A stretch of DNA of 64,000 nt from Paenibacillus sp. UNC451MF (GCF_000686845.1 NZ_JMLS01000024.1:81998-145997); one strand, 5' to 3'. Shown: positions 8,677 to 18,253, numbered from the stretch's first letter. Made by a program: numbers and translations. The notes: a model not told the origin generated them from the sequence alone.

Positions 8677-9498
8677 TTATTTGGTCCATTCCTTAAATAT
8701 CCACTCATGATCAGGATCATTCTTGAACTTCCACGTCCGGACAGGCCCGGCCATGACGTTCAAATAATACAAATCATACCCGGGTGGTGCAGATACCGGA
8801 TGATAACCTCGCGGAACCAAAACAGCATCTCCATTGCTTACAGCCAGCGTTTCATTAAGCGACCGGTCGTCAGTATATACTCTTTGGATCGCAAAGCCAT
8901 GCTCAGGTTGAATCTTATGATAGTAGGTTTCTTCCAAGTAAGATTGCTCAGGCAAGCGCTCCTCGTCATGCTTGTGCGGCGGGTAGCTCGACCAGTGACC
9001 GTTAGGTGTTAATACCTCGACGACGAGCAGACTGTCCGCCGGTTCATTTTCCGGTAAAATTTGATGAATTCGCCGCTCGGCGTTTCCTTTACCGCGAATC
9101 TCCACCTCAATCTGTGATGGAGAGATCAATCGGGCCTCGTACGTTCCTTTCCCCGGCGCCCTGCATACGGCCAGCTCCAAATCGGTGATAGCTTCGACCT
9201 CATAGTGGTCTCCGGATGGAACGTACACCGCATAGGGCGGAATTTGCTCGAACACGCTCATCCTTTCGCCTATTTGCTCCCAGCTCTGATCAGCCGTAGC
9301 TATGTTTGCCTTCCCTCCGATCAGGACAAGGCACACTTCCTCTTCCCCCGTCTCCTGCTGCAGCTGCTGTCCTGGTTCAAGGCGGTACACTTCAAAGCCA
9401 ACGAATTTCCATCCTGCGGAATGGGGCGTTATGTTGAGCACGCGGCCGCCTTCCTCAGGCACTACAGCGCTGCTAACAATCAGCTCGCTCTTGGACAT
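8677..9498 (-). CDS. iolB: 5-deoxy-glucuronate isomerase
   Basis: A 273-residue bicupin protein matching IolB, which isomerises 5-deoxy-D-glucuronate to 5-keto-2-deoxygluconate. Typical features are the SYPPHKHDEERLPEQSYLEETYYHK block at about 170-195 with the metal-binding histidines and glutamate, and VPRGYHPVSAPPGYDLYYLN at about 225-245. AAGGAGG precedes the ATG. It is 14 bases after iolG and 31 before iolC. Confidence 0.95.
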   Translation of the reverse strand: MSKSELIVSSAVVPEEGGRVLNITPHSAGWKFVGFEVYRLEPGQQLQQETGEEEVCLVLIGGKANIATADQSWEQIGERMSVFEQIPPYAVYVPSGDHYEVEAITDLELAVCRAPGKGTYEARLISPSQIEVEIRGKGNAERRIHQILPENEPADSLLVVEVLTPNGHWSSYPPHKHDEERLPEQSYLEETYYHKIQPEHGFAIQRVYTDDRSLNETLAVSNGDAVLVPRGYHPVSAPPGYDLYYLNVMAGPVRTWKFKNDPDHEWIFKEWTK

Positions 9499-9512
9499 TG
9501 CTGTTCCTCCTT

Positions 9513-10538
9513 TTAGCCGATTCCGACTTCGATTTCGCTTAATTTCACCGGTCGTCCCTCAAGCAGGGAAACCTTGGCGGCGTACGCTATTTTCTCTGCC
9601 TGAAAAGCGTCGTTGCCGTCTACCGGCACCTGATTTCCATTCAAGATGCAATCGATGAACTGACGTGTCTCGTCGATGTATGAATCGTGGTACCTCTCCA
9701 AGAAAAAATATTTAGGATTATCACGAATAACTCCATTAGCTGTGCTGATTTCGGCGGTATTCGGATGGTCGTTCTGAACGCCAACACTGCCTTCGGAGCC
9801 GAATACTTCCACCCTTTGATCGTATCCATATACCGCCTTGCGGCTGTTATCAATGACGCCGAGCGCACCATTAGCAAACCTCAGGCTGATGATCGCCGTA
9901 TCAATATCGTCCAATTCTCCGATTACCGGATCTACAAGCACCGCACCCAGAGCGTATACCTCCGTCACTTCACTGCCGGACAAATACCTCGCCATATCAA
10001 AATCGTGAATCGCCATATCCATGAATAGTCCGCCGGATACTTTGATGTAGTCATTACTTGGCGGCGCCGGATCACGGGACGTGATTTTGATTAAATGGGG
10101 TTCTCCGACGCGGCCGGCTTTTACGAGCTCACGCACTCTTTTGAAATTATGATCAAATCGCCGGTTGAAGCCCGTCTGCAAAATAACTCCTGCCGCCCGA
10201 ACCTCCTCCAACGCTGCTGCCGTTTGGCGGTAATCAAGGCTGATCGGCTTCTCGCAAAAAATATGCTTGCCCGCTCTCGCAGCTTCCGTAATAAAAGGAA
10301 CGTGCGTATTCGTAGAGGAGCATATAAAGACGGCATCAATATCCGGGTCTTCCATGATGTCCTTGTAATTATCCGTAACCGTAGGAACGCCGAGACCTGC
10401 AGCCCAATCCTTCAGTTCATCCGTGACATAAACGTCCGATATTTGGCGGATGGCGACCCGGCCGTTCCGTGTCAAGTGCTCTGCATGCAACCGGCCGATT
10501 CTTCCCGCGCCAATAATCCCAATGTTTAATTTATCCAT
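9513..10538 (-). CDS. iolG: myo-inositol 2-dehydrogenase
   Basis: A 341-residue Gfo/Idh/MocA-family dehydrogenase. The NAD-binding GIIGAGRIGRLH is at residues 7-18, the catalytic-lysine motif EKPIS at about 95-99, and the DMAIHDFDMARY active-site block near residue 175. It oxidises myo-inositol to 2-keto-myo-inositol, the first pathway step. GAGGTC precedes the ATG. Unlike the tightly packed genes after it, it is separated from iolE by 59 bases that contain a LacI-type operator sequence, so it may have extra control. Confidence 0.92.
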   Translation of the reverse strand: MDKLNIGIIGAGRIGRLHAEHLTRNGRVAIRQISDVYVTDELKDWAAGLGVPTVTDNYKDIMEDPDIDAVFICSSTNTHVPFITEAARAGKHIFCEKPISLDYRQTAAALEEVRAAGVILQTGFNRRFDHNFKRVRELVKAGRVGEPHLIKITSRDPAPPSNDYIKVSGGLFMDMAIHDFDMARYLSGSEVTEVYALGAVLVDPVIGELDDIDTAIISLRFANGALGVIDNSRKAVYGYDQRVEVFGSEGSVGVQNDHPNTAEISTANGVIRDNPKYFFLERYHDSYIDETRQFIDCILNGNQVPVDGNDAFQAEKIAYAAKVSLLEGRPVKLSEIEVGIG

Positions 10539-10564
10539 AGTTTGACCTCACTGTCGTTCATTTA

Positions 10565-10584
10565 GGTTAAGCGCTTTATCTTAA
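10565..10584. promoter_or_regulatory. LacI-type operator inside the iol operon
   Basis: TTAAGCGCTTTATCTTAA at 10567-10584 in the iolE-iolG gap differs at only two positions from the operator at 13496-13513 in the iol promoter. The core AAGCGCTT is palindromic, as expected for a LacI-family repressor. An internal regulatory site is likely; CcpA is an alternative reader, although the outer bases fit the catabolite consensus poorly. Confidence 0.6.
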
Positions 10585-10597
10585 AATAAGTTCATGC

Positions 10598-11488
10598 CTA
10601 TAAAGATGAATCACCGGTTATTTCGCTCAAGTAAGCCCTTGCTCTTTGTGCATACTCCACCGGATCGGCAATAGAGGGGTCCTGCTCCGCTTCAATAATC
10701 ATCCAGCCTTCATATCCGCGTGCCTTGAGCTCGTTGAAGATAGGTTTGAAGTCAATGCAGCCGTCTCCCGGGACGGTGAAAATACCTTTGCGCACGGCTT
10801 CTCTGAACCGGATGCCCTCTTGACGCTTCCAGTCCAGCACCTCCGGACGAATATCCTTCAGGTGGATATAGCGGATACGGTCGTAGTAGGTTTGCAAAAT
10901 ATACAGCGGATCGCTTCCTCCAAAATAAGCGTGCCCCGTATCATATAGCATGTGAACGAGTTCTGGATCGGTGGAATCCATTAACCGCGCGATTTCTTCA
11001 CCGCTCTCGACTACCGTCTCCCCATGGTAATGATAGACCAGCTGCATGCCGTTGTCCCTGCAGTAGCGGCCGGCTTCATTCAATCCGTCGACCATATGCT
11101 TCCATTGCTCATCAGTTAAAGGTTCGATTCGTACCGAATTGTTCTCCAGATCCTCGAAGGCATTGCCCGTCTCACAGGTTACCACGTAGCGGCAGCCCAT
11201 CGCTTTTAAAAAGTCAGCGTGCTCGCGAAACGCTTGAAGCTCTTCCTCCCTGCGTTCCAGCTGGCTAAAATGGACGGATTTCCACTGCGAGGTCAGGACC
11301 ATTCCATTGCGATCCAACAGCTCCTTCAGCTCTTCCGTGTCTCGAGGGAACTTGCGGCAGAACTCCGTTCCCTCAAAGCCCAGCCGGGACATATCTCCAA
11401 GCACCTGCTCTGCGGTGTAATGATCGCCAAGCTCCATAATATCTTCGTTGACCCAATTGATGGCCGAGATGCCATAGTTCACTTTCAT
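10598..11488 (-). CDS. iolE: myo-inosose-2 dehydratase
   Basis: A 296-residue xylose-isomerase-like TIM-barrel protein matching IolE, which removes water from 2-keto-myo-inositol. Metal-site residues are visible around LVYHYHGETVVES, LYDTGHAYFGG, RYIHLKDIR and the C-terminal MIIEAEQDP. The start at 11488 (MKVNYGISAINWVNEDI) has GAGGAG seven bases upstream; a longer frame to 11533 would overlap iolD. It is the second gene of the operon. Confidence 0.93.
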   Translation of the reverse strand: MKVNYGISAINWVNEDIMELGDHYTAEQVLGDMSRLGFEGTEFCRKFPRDTEELKELLDRNGMVLTSQWKSVHFSQLERREEELQAFREHADFLKAMGCRYVVTCETGNAFEDLENNSVRIEPLTDEQWKHMVDGLNEAGRYCRDNGMQLVYHYHGETVVESGEEIARLMDSTDPELVHMLYDTGHAYFGGSDPLYILQTYYDRIRYIHLKDIRPEVLDWKRQEGIRFREAVRKGIFTVPGDGCIDFKPIFNELKARGYEGWMIIEAEQDPSIADPVEYAQRARAYLSEITGDSSL

Positions 11489-11526
11489 GGACAGACTCCT
11501 CTCTCCTATATGCAACTTGTGACGGC

Positions 11527-13392
11527 CTACCATTTGGGTGCCGTGCTTAATTTAGCTTGAAGCTCCTTGTAGGATTGCTTCACATTATCCATGTCCGAAA
11601 CCTCTGCGACTCCTACGTGCCACCACGATTCGTAGCCATCTGTGTTCGTTCCAGGAAGCACCTTCATATCGATTAAGGTTGTCACTTGTTCTCCCTTTGC
11701 CTTCTCGAGGGCAGTTCTCAGCTCCTCTACTGTATGGACAGAGTAAGCTTTTGCTCCCAAGCTGCGGGCATGTGCTGCAAAATCAATCGGCATGTAATCC
11801 CCGGTAAGCTGGCTCGTCGAATTGGAGCGCTCGCGGAATTCGTTGCCGAAGCTGCCGCTGCCATGGCCTCTTTGCAGGTTATGAATGCATTGGAAGCCGT
11901 GGTTGTCGAACAGGAGAATCGTTATTTTTCTCCCTTCCTGCAAACTGGTCACAAGCTCCGAGTGAAGCATCAAATAACTGCCGTCCCCAACCAGGGCGTA
12001 CACTTCTCGATCCGGCTCCGCAAGCTTAATTCCGAAGGCACCGGACACTTCATAGCCCATGCAGGAAAATCCGTACTCCATGTGATACGTCTTCGGCTGC
12101 GTCGTTCTCCAGACACGATGCAGGTCACCGGGTAGGCTTCCCGCTGCACAGACGATGACATCCTGCTCGTCAATGAAGCCGTTGATTTCGCCGAGAACAC
12201 GGGTCTGTGCCAAACCGTCTGGACGTTCCAAACTGTATAAACGGTCTACCTCGACATCCCACTGCCGCTTCAGCTCCCCCAATTCCTCCGAGGTGTAGCT
12301 GGACGAATAACCATGGACCTTCAATTCTCTTGCAATGGCTTGAAGCGCATCCCGCGCATCAGCCGTGACATAAGTGCCGTCCAACTTGTACGCATCCAAG
12401 GAGCTGACATTCAAGTTCAGAAACTCGACGCCCTCTTGGGAAAATGCTGTCTTGGAAGCGGTAGAAAAATCGGACATTCTTGTTCCTACGCCAATGACAA
12501 GATCCGCCTGTGCCGCTAACCAGTTCGCGCCGAGCGTTCCCGTGACGCCTACACCGCCAAAGCTGAGCGGATGCTGCCAAGAGATGGCGCTTTTGCCTGC
12601 CTGTGTCTCTGTGACCGGAATGTTGAACGCTTCCGCGAACTGCCTAAGCTCCTCGACAGCCAGCGAATAATGTACTCCGCCGCCGACTACGAGCAGCGGA
12701 CGCTTCTTGCTTCGAATCAGCTGAGCTGCCCGGGCAACGGCACTTGCTGCTGCGGGTTTTCTGTCGATATGATGCACGCGCTTAGCTAGAAACTGTTCCG
12801 GATAGTCGTATGCTTCACACTGCACGTCCTGCGGCAGGCACAATGTCACGGCTCCCGTCTCTGCCGGGTCGGTGAGAACACGCATTGCGTTGATAGCTGC
12901 CGTCATCAGCTGCTCTGGACGGTTGATGCGATCCCAATATTTGCTGACCGGCTTGAAGGCATCATTCGCAGTCGCCGTATAATCCAGCGGATATTCAATC
13001 TGCTGAAGCACGGGATCGGGCTGTCTGCTGGCAAAAACATCGCCAGGCAAGAGCAGCAGAGGTATCCGGTTAACCGTGGCCACTCCGGCCGCCGTAACCA
13101 TATTCAATGCGCCCGGACCTATTGACGAGGTGCAGGCGAACATTTCCAGCCGATTCTTCTGCTTCGCATAAGCGATTGCAGCGTGCGCCATCCCTTGCTC
13201 ATTTTTCCCTTGAATGAAGAGCATCTCTTCCTTGTACTGCTCCAGCGCCTGACCGAGCCCCGTTACATTACCATGACCGAATATGCCCATCACGCCTTTG
13301 AAGCATTTGTGCTCGACGCCATCAATCTCGATATACTGATTGTTCAAAAAACGAAGCAACGCCTGTGCCATCGTCAATGTTACCGTTTTCAT
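11527..13392 (-). CDS. iolD: 3D-(3,5/4)-trihydroxycyclohexane-1,2-dione hydrolase
   Basis: A 621-residue thiamine-diphosphate enzyme that opens the inositol ring. It has the three-domain ThDP layout, with the N-terminal pyrimidine-binding domain containing [12 protein letters not shown] and [12 protein letters not shown], and a C-terminal ThDP/magnesium motif beginning [15 protein letters not shown] near residue 465. The start [16 protein letters not shown] at 13392 has GGAGGAG seven bases upstream; the GTG at 13407 is itself part of that ribosome site. It is the first gene of the operon, with a leader of about 120 bases. Confidence 0.95.
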   Translation of the reverse strand: MKTVTLTMAQALLRFLNNQYIEIDGVEHKCFKGVMGIFGHGNVTGLGQALEQYKEEMLFIQGKNEQGMAHAAIAYAKQKNRLEMFACTSSIGPGALNMVTAAGVATVNRIPLLLLPGDVFASRQPDPVLQQIEYPLDYTATANDAFKPVSKYWDRINRPEQLMTAAINAMRVLTDPAETGAVTLCLPQDVQCEAYDYPEQFLAKRVHHIDRKPAAASAVARAAQLIRSKKRPLLVVGGGVHYSLAVEELRQFAEAFNIPVTETQAGKSAISWQHPLSFGGVGVTGTLGANWLAAQADLVIGVGTRMSDFSTASKTAFSQEGVEFLNLNVSSLDAYKLDGTYVTADARDALQAIARELKVHGYSSSYTSEELGELKRQWDVEVDRLYSLERPDGLAQTRVLGEINGFIDEQDVIVCAAGSLPGDLHRVWRTTQPKTYHMEYGFSCMGYEVSGAFGIKLAEPDREVYALVGDGSYLMLHSELVTSLQEGRKITILLFDNHGFQCIHNLQRGHGSGSFGNEFRERSNSTSQLTGDYMPIDFAAHARSLGAKAYSVHTVEELRTALEKAKGEQVTTLIDMKVLPGTNTDGYESWWHVGVAEVSDMDNVKQSYKELQAKLSTAPKW

Positions 13393-13415
13393 AAATCGCT
13401 CCTCCACCTTTTTGA

Positions 13416-13435
13416 TTTAAGCGCTTCACCTAAAA
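13416..13435. promoter_or_regulatory. LacI-type operator in the iolD leader
   Basis: TTTAAGCGCTTCACCTAAAA at 13416-13435 shares the AAGCGCTT core and the trailing C-C-TAA with the operator at 13496. The two sites are about 80 bp apart, which would allow a repressor loop around the iol promoter. Confidence 0.6.
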
Positions 13436-13493
13436 CAATATATTGCTTAATCGATCTAAAAATACATTTATAGCGGTAAACTTCTCAGCTTGT

Positions 13494-13513
13494 GGTTAAG
13501 CGCTTTCCCTTAA
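13494..13513. promoter_or_regulatory. Main LacI-type operator at the iol start site
   Basis: TTAAGCGCTTTCCCTTAA (13496-13513) lies immediately downstream of the iol -10 box and should cover the transcription start, a classic repressor position. Related sites occur at 10567, 13416, 19342 and 37157. Confidence 0.7.
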
Positions 13514-13517
13514 TTCA

Positions 13518-13546
13518 AATTTACTCCATCCCTCCGTTGTTGTCAA
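13518..13546 (-). promoter_or_regulatory. iol operon promoter
   Basis: On the minus strand TTGACA (13541-13546) is followed after exactly 17 bases by TAAATT (13518-13523). The predicted start is near 13511, inside the main operator. The -35 box is perfect and the -10 box has two departures from consensus. Confidence 0.75.
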
Positions 13547-13723
13547 TGAGTAAATAGATACTTTCTCAAGACTCCTTAAAACGGATCACCTGGAGGCAGA
13601 ACTCATTCGGCTTCATGCATACGGGAATCTGGGTAAGGAGATTCTAACACTAAGGTGGATAATGATTCCATAAGGGGTTATTCTTAAAGAAAAGAGTCGA
13701 AAGCTTGCAGGAGGTGACCCCGC

Positions 13724-15172
13724 TTGTTCGAATTTCAAGACGTTTATAATTTGCTGACGCTTCTCAATTATCTCTTTGCCTTAGCCATCATCTTTTTTGA
13801 GCGCCGCAATGTGGTGGCCACTTGGGCTTGGCTGATGGTCCTCCTCTTCCTCCCTGGGGTCGGATTTATCATTTATCTGCTGGTTGGTAAAACGTTGAAT
13901 GGCCGCCGGATAAAGGCGATGAGAGATGAGACTAGAGAGGATTTCAACGCGGTATCGCGCCTGCAGACAGAGCAAATTGAGCTCGGAGTGATGCACTATG
14001 TTGACCCAGCCATGGAGGCTTACCGCGATATGATGCATATGAACCTGATGAGCGGCCGTTATTCCGTACTGACCCAAGATAATCAGGTTGAAATTTTCAC
14101 GGATGGCCGAAGCAAGTTCACCTCATTGTTTACGGCAATTCGAGAGGCAGAACTATATATTCATTTGCAGTATTACATTGTGCGAGCGGATGCGTTAGGA
14201 CAGGAGTTGATCCGTCTTCTGACGCAAAAAGCTCAGGAGGGCGTCGAGGTTAGGCTGTTGTACGACGATGTCGGAAGCTATGGGCTGCAAAAGCATTTCC
14301 TGAAACCGCTGCTCGATGCGGGCGGAGAGGCAGCAGCATTTTTTCCGTCAAGGATTCGTTATTTGAACCTGAGGCTAAACTACCGTAACCATCGCAAAGT
14401 ATGTGTTATCGACGGCAAATGGGGCTATATCGGAGGCTTCAATGTAGGGGATGAGTACTTGGGTCTAGACCCGAAGCTCGGCTCCTGGAGGGATACCCAT
14501 TTGAAGCTTGCGGGCAGCGTCGTCAAAGTGCTGCAGGCTCATTTTATGATGGATTGGAACCGAACCTCCGCGCCTCCAATCAGCTATGAAGCTAAATATT
14601 TTTCCGAGGATATGCACCCGCAAGGCGTGGGTATGCAGATCGTGTCTAGCGGTCCTCACTCGCATCGGCAGCAGATCAAAAATGCCTATATTAAAATGAT
14701 TCATTCCGCCAAACGCAGCGTCTTTATTCAATCGCCTTATTTTGTACCCGATGAGAGTCTGTTGAATGCGCTGAAAATGGCCGCTTTATCCGGTATCGAC
14801 GTCAAAGTCATGATCCCGGACCGTCCGGATCATTTTTTCGTCTTCTGGGCATCCCGTTCTTACCTGGGAGAGTTATTGGATAGCGGGGTGCGTTGTTATT
14901 TGTACGAAGAAGGCTTTCTTCATGCCAAAACGCTTGTGATTGATGGCAAGGTCGCTTCAGTAGGTACAGCCAATATCGATATTCGCAGCTTCAAGCTGAA
15001 CTTTGAAATTAACGCCTTTATTTACGATACGAAGACAGCGGGTAAGCTTGAAAATCTCTTTACAGCGGATCTGAACCATTCTCATGAGCTGACACTAGCT
15101 TCCTACAAACGGAGATCTTATCTAAGTCAATTCAAAGAGTCGATCGCCAGACTGCTGTCCCCTCTACTGTAA
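13724..15172 (+). CDS. cls: Cardiolipin synthase
   Basis: A 482-residue phospholipase D-family cardiolipin synthase. Two N-terminal hydrophobic segments (about 5-25 and 35-55) are followed by two HxKxxxxD catalytic motifs, HRKVCVID near 225 and HAKTLVID near 405. It joins two phosphatidylglycerol molecules to make cardiolipin at the inner face of the membrane. The start is TTG at 13724, with GGAGGTGA eight bases upstream. It is a lone gene, divergent from the iol operon. Confidence 0.93.
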   Translation: MFEFQDVYNLLTLLNYLFALAIIFFERRNVVATWAWLMVLLFLPGVGFIIYLLVGKTLNGRRIKAMRDETREDFNAVSRLQTEQIELGVMHYVDPAMEAYRDMMHMNLMSGRYSVLTQDNQVEIFTDGRSKFTSLFTAIREAELYIHLQYYIVRADALGQELIRLLTQKAQEGVEVRLLYDDVGSYGLQKHFLKPLLDAGGEAAAFFPSRIRYLNLRLNYRNHRKVCVIDGKWGYIGGFNVGDEYLGLDPKLGSWRDTHLKLAGSVVKVLQAHFMMDWNRTSAPPISYEAKYFSEDMHPQGVGMQIVSSGPHSHRQQIKNAYIKMIHSAKRSVFIQSPYFVPDESLLNALKMAALSGIDVKVMIPDRPDHFFVFWASRSYLGELLDSGVRCYLYEEGFLHAKTLVIDGKVASVGTANIDIRSFKLNFEINAFIYDTKTAGKLENLFTADLNHSHELTLASYKRRSYLSQFKESIARLLSPLL

Positions 15173-15221
15173 CAGATACAGACTGGTACCAGGGCAGCCG
15201 CTAGTGATCCTTTTGGCAAGA

Positions 15222-15254
15222 ACAAAAAAAACAGCGGACGCTTAAGCGCCGCTG
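15222..15254 (-). terminator. Terminator overlapping the end of the hypothetical gene
   Basis: CAGCGG-A-CGCTT (15232-15243) pairs with AAGCGCCGCTG (15244-15254); on the minus strand eight T residues follow. The stem contains the TAA stop codon of the gene ending at 15242. Confidence 0.85.
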
Positions 15255-15730
15255 CGGGTAAACCCTTCTTCCAGAAGGTATTCTTCGGCTTCCTCGTAGG
15301 TTTCGAAGGCCGACTCCAGATTTTGTCTATCATATAGATACCACAGCTCATCTTCGTAGAAGAGCCGCAGCTTATGGTTGTCAGGACCGGTCCACAGCTC
15401 CTCACGGCTTGCTGCTGACGAAGTTGAAGACGACTTCGCAGTCTGCGTCGGATCAGGTGCGAGCGAGCGGATGGAGGCTTCAAGCAAGCTGCGAAGCTCC
15501 TCTTCCGTGAGATCTCGGATATTGACGAGCCCTTTCTCGTCGGTCGAATATCCCTTCAAATGTCCGGCGTAGACGAAGCCGTTGCCGTTTTTGTGCAGGT
15601 GATAAACGACATTTTTGCGGTCAAAGCCGCTGTCCTCATATTGAAAATTGACCCGGCCCAAGGAGACGTCCTTGCGCTGCAGCTCCGGGAATGATTCTAT
15701 AACAGCCAGTTTTTGTTCAAAAGTGAGCAT
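15242..15730 (-). CDS. Conserved hypothetical protein, 162 residues
   Basis: No family was recognised. The protein is acidic and soluble, with no signal peptide or membrane segment. Residues 1-80 look like a compact alpha/beta domain (MLTFEQKLAVIESFPELQRK, then VVYHLHKNGNGFVYAGHL). Residues 95-115 form a Ser/Thr/Ala-rich linker, and residues 115-162 a small domain with two tryptophans (ELWTGPDN, ELWYLYDRQN) and an acidic helix. The start at 15730 has GGAGGACA just upstream; the longer frame to 15793 lacks one. It lies downstream of thrS on the same strand with 96 bases between. Confidence 0.7.
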   Translation of the reverse strand: MLTFEQKLAVIESFPELQRKDVSLGRVNFQYEDSGFDRKNVVYHLHKNGNGFVYAGHLKGYSTDEKGLVNIRDLTEEELRSLLEASIRSLAPDPTQTAKSSSTSSAASREELWTGPDNHKLRLFYEDELWYLYDRQNLESAFETYEEAEEYLLEEGFTRSGA

Positions 15731-15826
15731 TTCATGTCCTCCGCGGTCCATTGGTGTTTTGTTGATTATAGCACAGGATTGTACGAAGACCAATGAAAGA
15801 ACGCAGAGTTCCCTTTCCCCCTTCAG

Positions 15827-17752
15827 CTACTGGTGCTTGCTATGAATCTCAGCCGTAACTATTTCTACAAACTGCGCAATACCCATTGCGCCCAGATCTC
15901 CCTCTCCGCGACGGCGGACAGCTGCTTGACCGGCATTCTTTTCACTCTCGCCCAATACCAGCATATAAGGTACTTTTTCCAGCTGCGCTTCCCGTATTTT
16001 ATAACCAAGCTTCTCGCTGCGGATGTCGACTTCCACACGAATGCCTGCATCCTCCAGCTGCTTCTTCACGTGAAGGGCGTAGTCAATGTAGTTGTCTGAC
16101 ACCGGCAATAGCTTTGCTTGAACCGGAGCGAGCCATACTGGGAAAGCTCCGCTGAAGTGCTCTGTCAAAATACCGATGAAGCGATCGATCGAACCGTAAA
16201 TCGCACGGTGAATGACCACCGGCCTATGCTTCTGATTGTCTTCTCCGATGTAATTCAAATCGAATTTCTCCGGCATTTGAAAGTCTAGCTGAATCGTGCC
16301 ACACTGCCAGCTCCGACCAAGCGCATCAAGAATGTGGAAGTCGATTTTGGGTCCGTAAAATGCCCCGTCTCCTTCGTTCAACCGGTATTCGATGCCGCGG
16401 TGCTCGAGTACATTTTGCAAGGACATTTCCGCCTGCTGCCAAAGCTCTTCCGAACCCATCGAATCCTCCGGACGAGTAGACAGCTCGATCTTGTATTCAA
16501 AGCCGAATACTTGGTACATCTGATCGATCAGCGCAATAACGCGGCCGATCTCCTCTTCGATCTGGTCCGGTCGCACGAAGATGTGCGCATCATCCTGGCA
16601 AAATGTCCGTACCCGCATCATCCCGTTCAAAGCGCCTGAGAACTCATGACGATGCACCTGCCCGAATTCGGAAATTCGGATCGGCAGCTCCCGATAGGAG
16701 TGTAGGCTGTTTTTGAAAATCAGCATATGTCCGGGGCAATTCATCGGCTTCAGCGCAAACTTCGTATCATCCACTTCCGTAAAGTACATGTTCTCGTGGT
16801 AATGATCCCAGTGACCGGACTGCTCCCACATCCTCTGGTTCATCATGAACGGTGTGCGGACTTCATCATAGTCCTGCTTCAGCTGAAGCTCTCTGGAATA
16901 ATTCTCAAGCTGTGTGCGGATTGCCATCCCTTTGGGCAGATAGAACGGCATTCCCGGCGCTTCCTCGGAAAACATGAACAGTCCGAGCTCTTTGCCAAGC
17001 TTTCGGTGATCCCGCTTCTTGGCTTCCTCCAGCAGGTGGAGATGATTCTCCAGATCCGCTTTTTTAGGAAAAGCTGTCCCATAAATACGCTGCAGCATCT
17101 TGTTTTTGGAATCTCCGCGCCAATAGGCTCCTGCCACATTTTGAAGCTTGAACGCTTTGATCCGCCCTGTGGAAGGCAAATGAGGTCCGCGGCACAAATC
17201 GAAAAATTCGCCTTGGTCATAGATCGAGATGACTGCATTCTCAGGCAGATCACGGATAAGCTCCAACTTAAGCGGATCATTGAGCTTCTCGAACGTTTGA
17301 ATCGCTTCCTGACGGCTTACTTCCCTGCGGACAATCGGCAAATTCTCCTGTGCGATCTTCTCCATTTCTTTCTCAATCGCGGCAAGATCGTCAGTAGACA
17401 GCGGCTTCTCGATATCAATATCGTAGTAAAAGCCATCTGCAATAACCGGCCCGATGCCAAGCTTCACCGTCTGCTGTCCGTAGATGCGTTTGATCGCTTG
17501 TGCCATCAAATGCGCTGTGCTGTGGCGATATACCTCCAACCCTTCTTGACTGTCGAGCGTCACGATTTCTACCAGACCGTCCTCCTGGAGCGGCCGGTTC
17601 AAATCGACAAGCTTGCCGTTCAGCTTGCCCGCTACGGCATTTTTCCTCAAGCCCGGGCTAATGGACTCAGCCACTTGCTCCATCGTGGTCCCCCGTTCAA
17701 CCTCCTTGACTGCTCCATTCGGCAAAGTGACTTTAATCTCATTAATACCCAT
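15827..17752 (-). CDS. thrS: Threonyl-tRNA synthetase
   Basis: A full-length 641-residue class II threonyl-tRNA synthetase. The N-terminal TGS domain (residues 1-62), the editing domain with HSTAHLMAQAIKR at about 77-89, the catalytic core with the zinc ligands around MNCPGHM, RHEFSGALNGMMRVR (motif 2) and VIHRAIYGSIDRFIG (motif 3), and the C-terminal anticodon-binding domain are all present in order. It charges tRNA-Thr in the cytoplasm and is controlled by the T-box leader directly upstream. Confidence 0.97.
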   Translation of the reverse strand: MGINEIKVTLPNGAVKEVERGTTMEQVAESISPGLRKNAVAGKLNGKLVDLNRPLQEDGLVEIVTLDSQEGLEVYRHSTAHLMAQAIKRIYGQQTVKLGIGPVIADGFYYDIDIEKPLSTDDLAAIEKEMEKIAQENLPIVRREVSRQEAIQTFEKLNDPLKLELIRDLPENAVISIYDQGEFFDLCRGPHLPSTGRIKAFKLQNVAGAYWRGDSKNKMLQRIYGTAFPKKADLENHLHLLEEAKKRDHRKLGKELGLFMFSEEAPGMPFYLPKGMAIRTQLENYSRELQLKQDYDEVRTPFMMNQRMWEQSGHWDHYHENMYFTEVDDTKFALKPMNCPGHMLIFKNSLHSYRELPIRISEFGQVHRHEFSGALNGMMRVRTFCQDDAHIFVRPDQIEEEIGRVIALIDQMYQVFGFEYKIELSTRPEDSMGSEELWQQAEMSLQNVLEHRGIEYRLNEGDGAFYGPKIDFHILDALGRSWQCGTIQLDFQMPEKFDLNYIGEDNQKHRPVVIHRAIYGSIDRFIGILTEHFSGAFPVWLAPVQAKLLPVSDNYIDYALHVKKQLEDAGIRVEVDIRSEKLGYKIREAQLEKVPYMLVLGESEKNAGQAAVRRRGEGDLGAMGIAQFVEIVTAEIHSKHQ

Positions 17753-17789
17753 GGTGACGCCTCCATTCGTTTTGGTTTTGATTTATATG

Positions 17790-18060
17790 AACGCAAAAAA
17801 ACGCTACTCTCCCAAGGGACGAGTGCGTTCAGCTCGTGGTTCCACCCTGATTCGAACCTACACCAGTAAGCTAAGCAGCGGGCAAGCTGGCTCAACATAC
17901 AATGCAAGTTCCTCAAGCATCCGGTAACGCGGATGAGACGGTGCTATCTACTGTCGCAACTTTAACAGTTGCAGGTTCGACATCACGGCTGCAAAGGGGT
18001 AATTTACGCTTCCGGCCTCTGAAGGAGCTCTCACCTAACCTCCTCTCTCTGACAGTCCTT
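17790..18060 (-). promoter_or_regulatory. T-box leader controlling thrS
   Basis: On the minus strand the conserved T-box AGGGTGGAACCACG lies at 17835-17848, followed by a terminator stem at 17801-17830 and a T-run. Upstream are a Stem I with AGAGAG, a GGTGAGAG distal element near 18030, and a likely specifier ACC (threonine) at 17998-18000. Uncharged tRNA-Thr should pair with it and let transcription continue into thrS. The specifier assignment is by eye. Confidence 0.9.
17794..17830 (-). terminator. T-box terminator of thrS
   Basis: AACGC...CTC..CCC pairs with GGG.GAG..GCGTT, with small internal loops, and is followed by seven T residues on the minus strand. It competes with the antiterminator made from the T-box. 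Confidence 0.85.
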
Positions 18061-18109
18061 GAAGGAAATCATGTCTTTGGTCATTGCCTGAATATGTTAT
18101 TGGTTCATC

Positions 18110-18138
18110 ATTATAATCATCGTCTCACGAAAGGTCAA
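18110..18138 (-). promoter_or_regulatory. thrS promoter
   Basis: On the minus strand TTGACC (18133-18138), a 17-base spacer and a perfect TATAAT (18110-18115). Transcription should start near 18103, giving a leader of about 350 bases. Confidence 0.85.
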
Positions 18139-18253
18139 GGGGCCTTTAGAAAAATGTGTCCACGCGGAATCATAGAAACGCGAGTGTCATTGGCTTTGGA
18201 AAGCCTGTACACTTTAACCCCATGCTGTCCCGCGGCTTAGAACACACAAATAA
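18139..18253. other. Spacer between lacI and thrS promoter with a weak hairpin
   Basis: The only structure seen is GGCTTT/AAAGCC at about 18193-18206, inside a weaker GTGT/ACAC pair. It has no good T-run, so it is at best a weak terminator for the LacI gene. No small gene was found. Confidence 0.3.

Noticed and set aside
8645..8720. Longer N-terminus of iolC overlapping iolB
   Set aside because: No ribosome site, and the internal ATG at 8645 has a perfect GAGGAGGT; the extra residues are not part of the PfkB fold.
13416..13513. AAGCGCTT sites read as CcpA catabolite sites
   Set aside because: Only the core fits; the outer TG and CA positions of the catabolite consensus mismatch at most sites, while the extended TTAAGCGCTT-n-CTTAA pattern recurs. 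Kept only as an alternative.
15127..15483. Overlapping minus-strand frame at the cls end
   Set aside because: It overlaps the hypothetical gene in another frame and the cls 3' end, with no start signal.
16727..17869. 380-residue plus-strand frame across thrS
   Set aside because: Antisense shadow of threonyl-tRNA synthetase; length reflects GC bias only.
17902..18240. Plus-strand reading frame within the T-box region
   Set aside because: It is antisense to the leader, with no ribosome site; the RNA structure explains the sequence.
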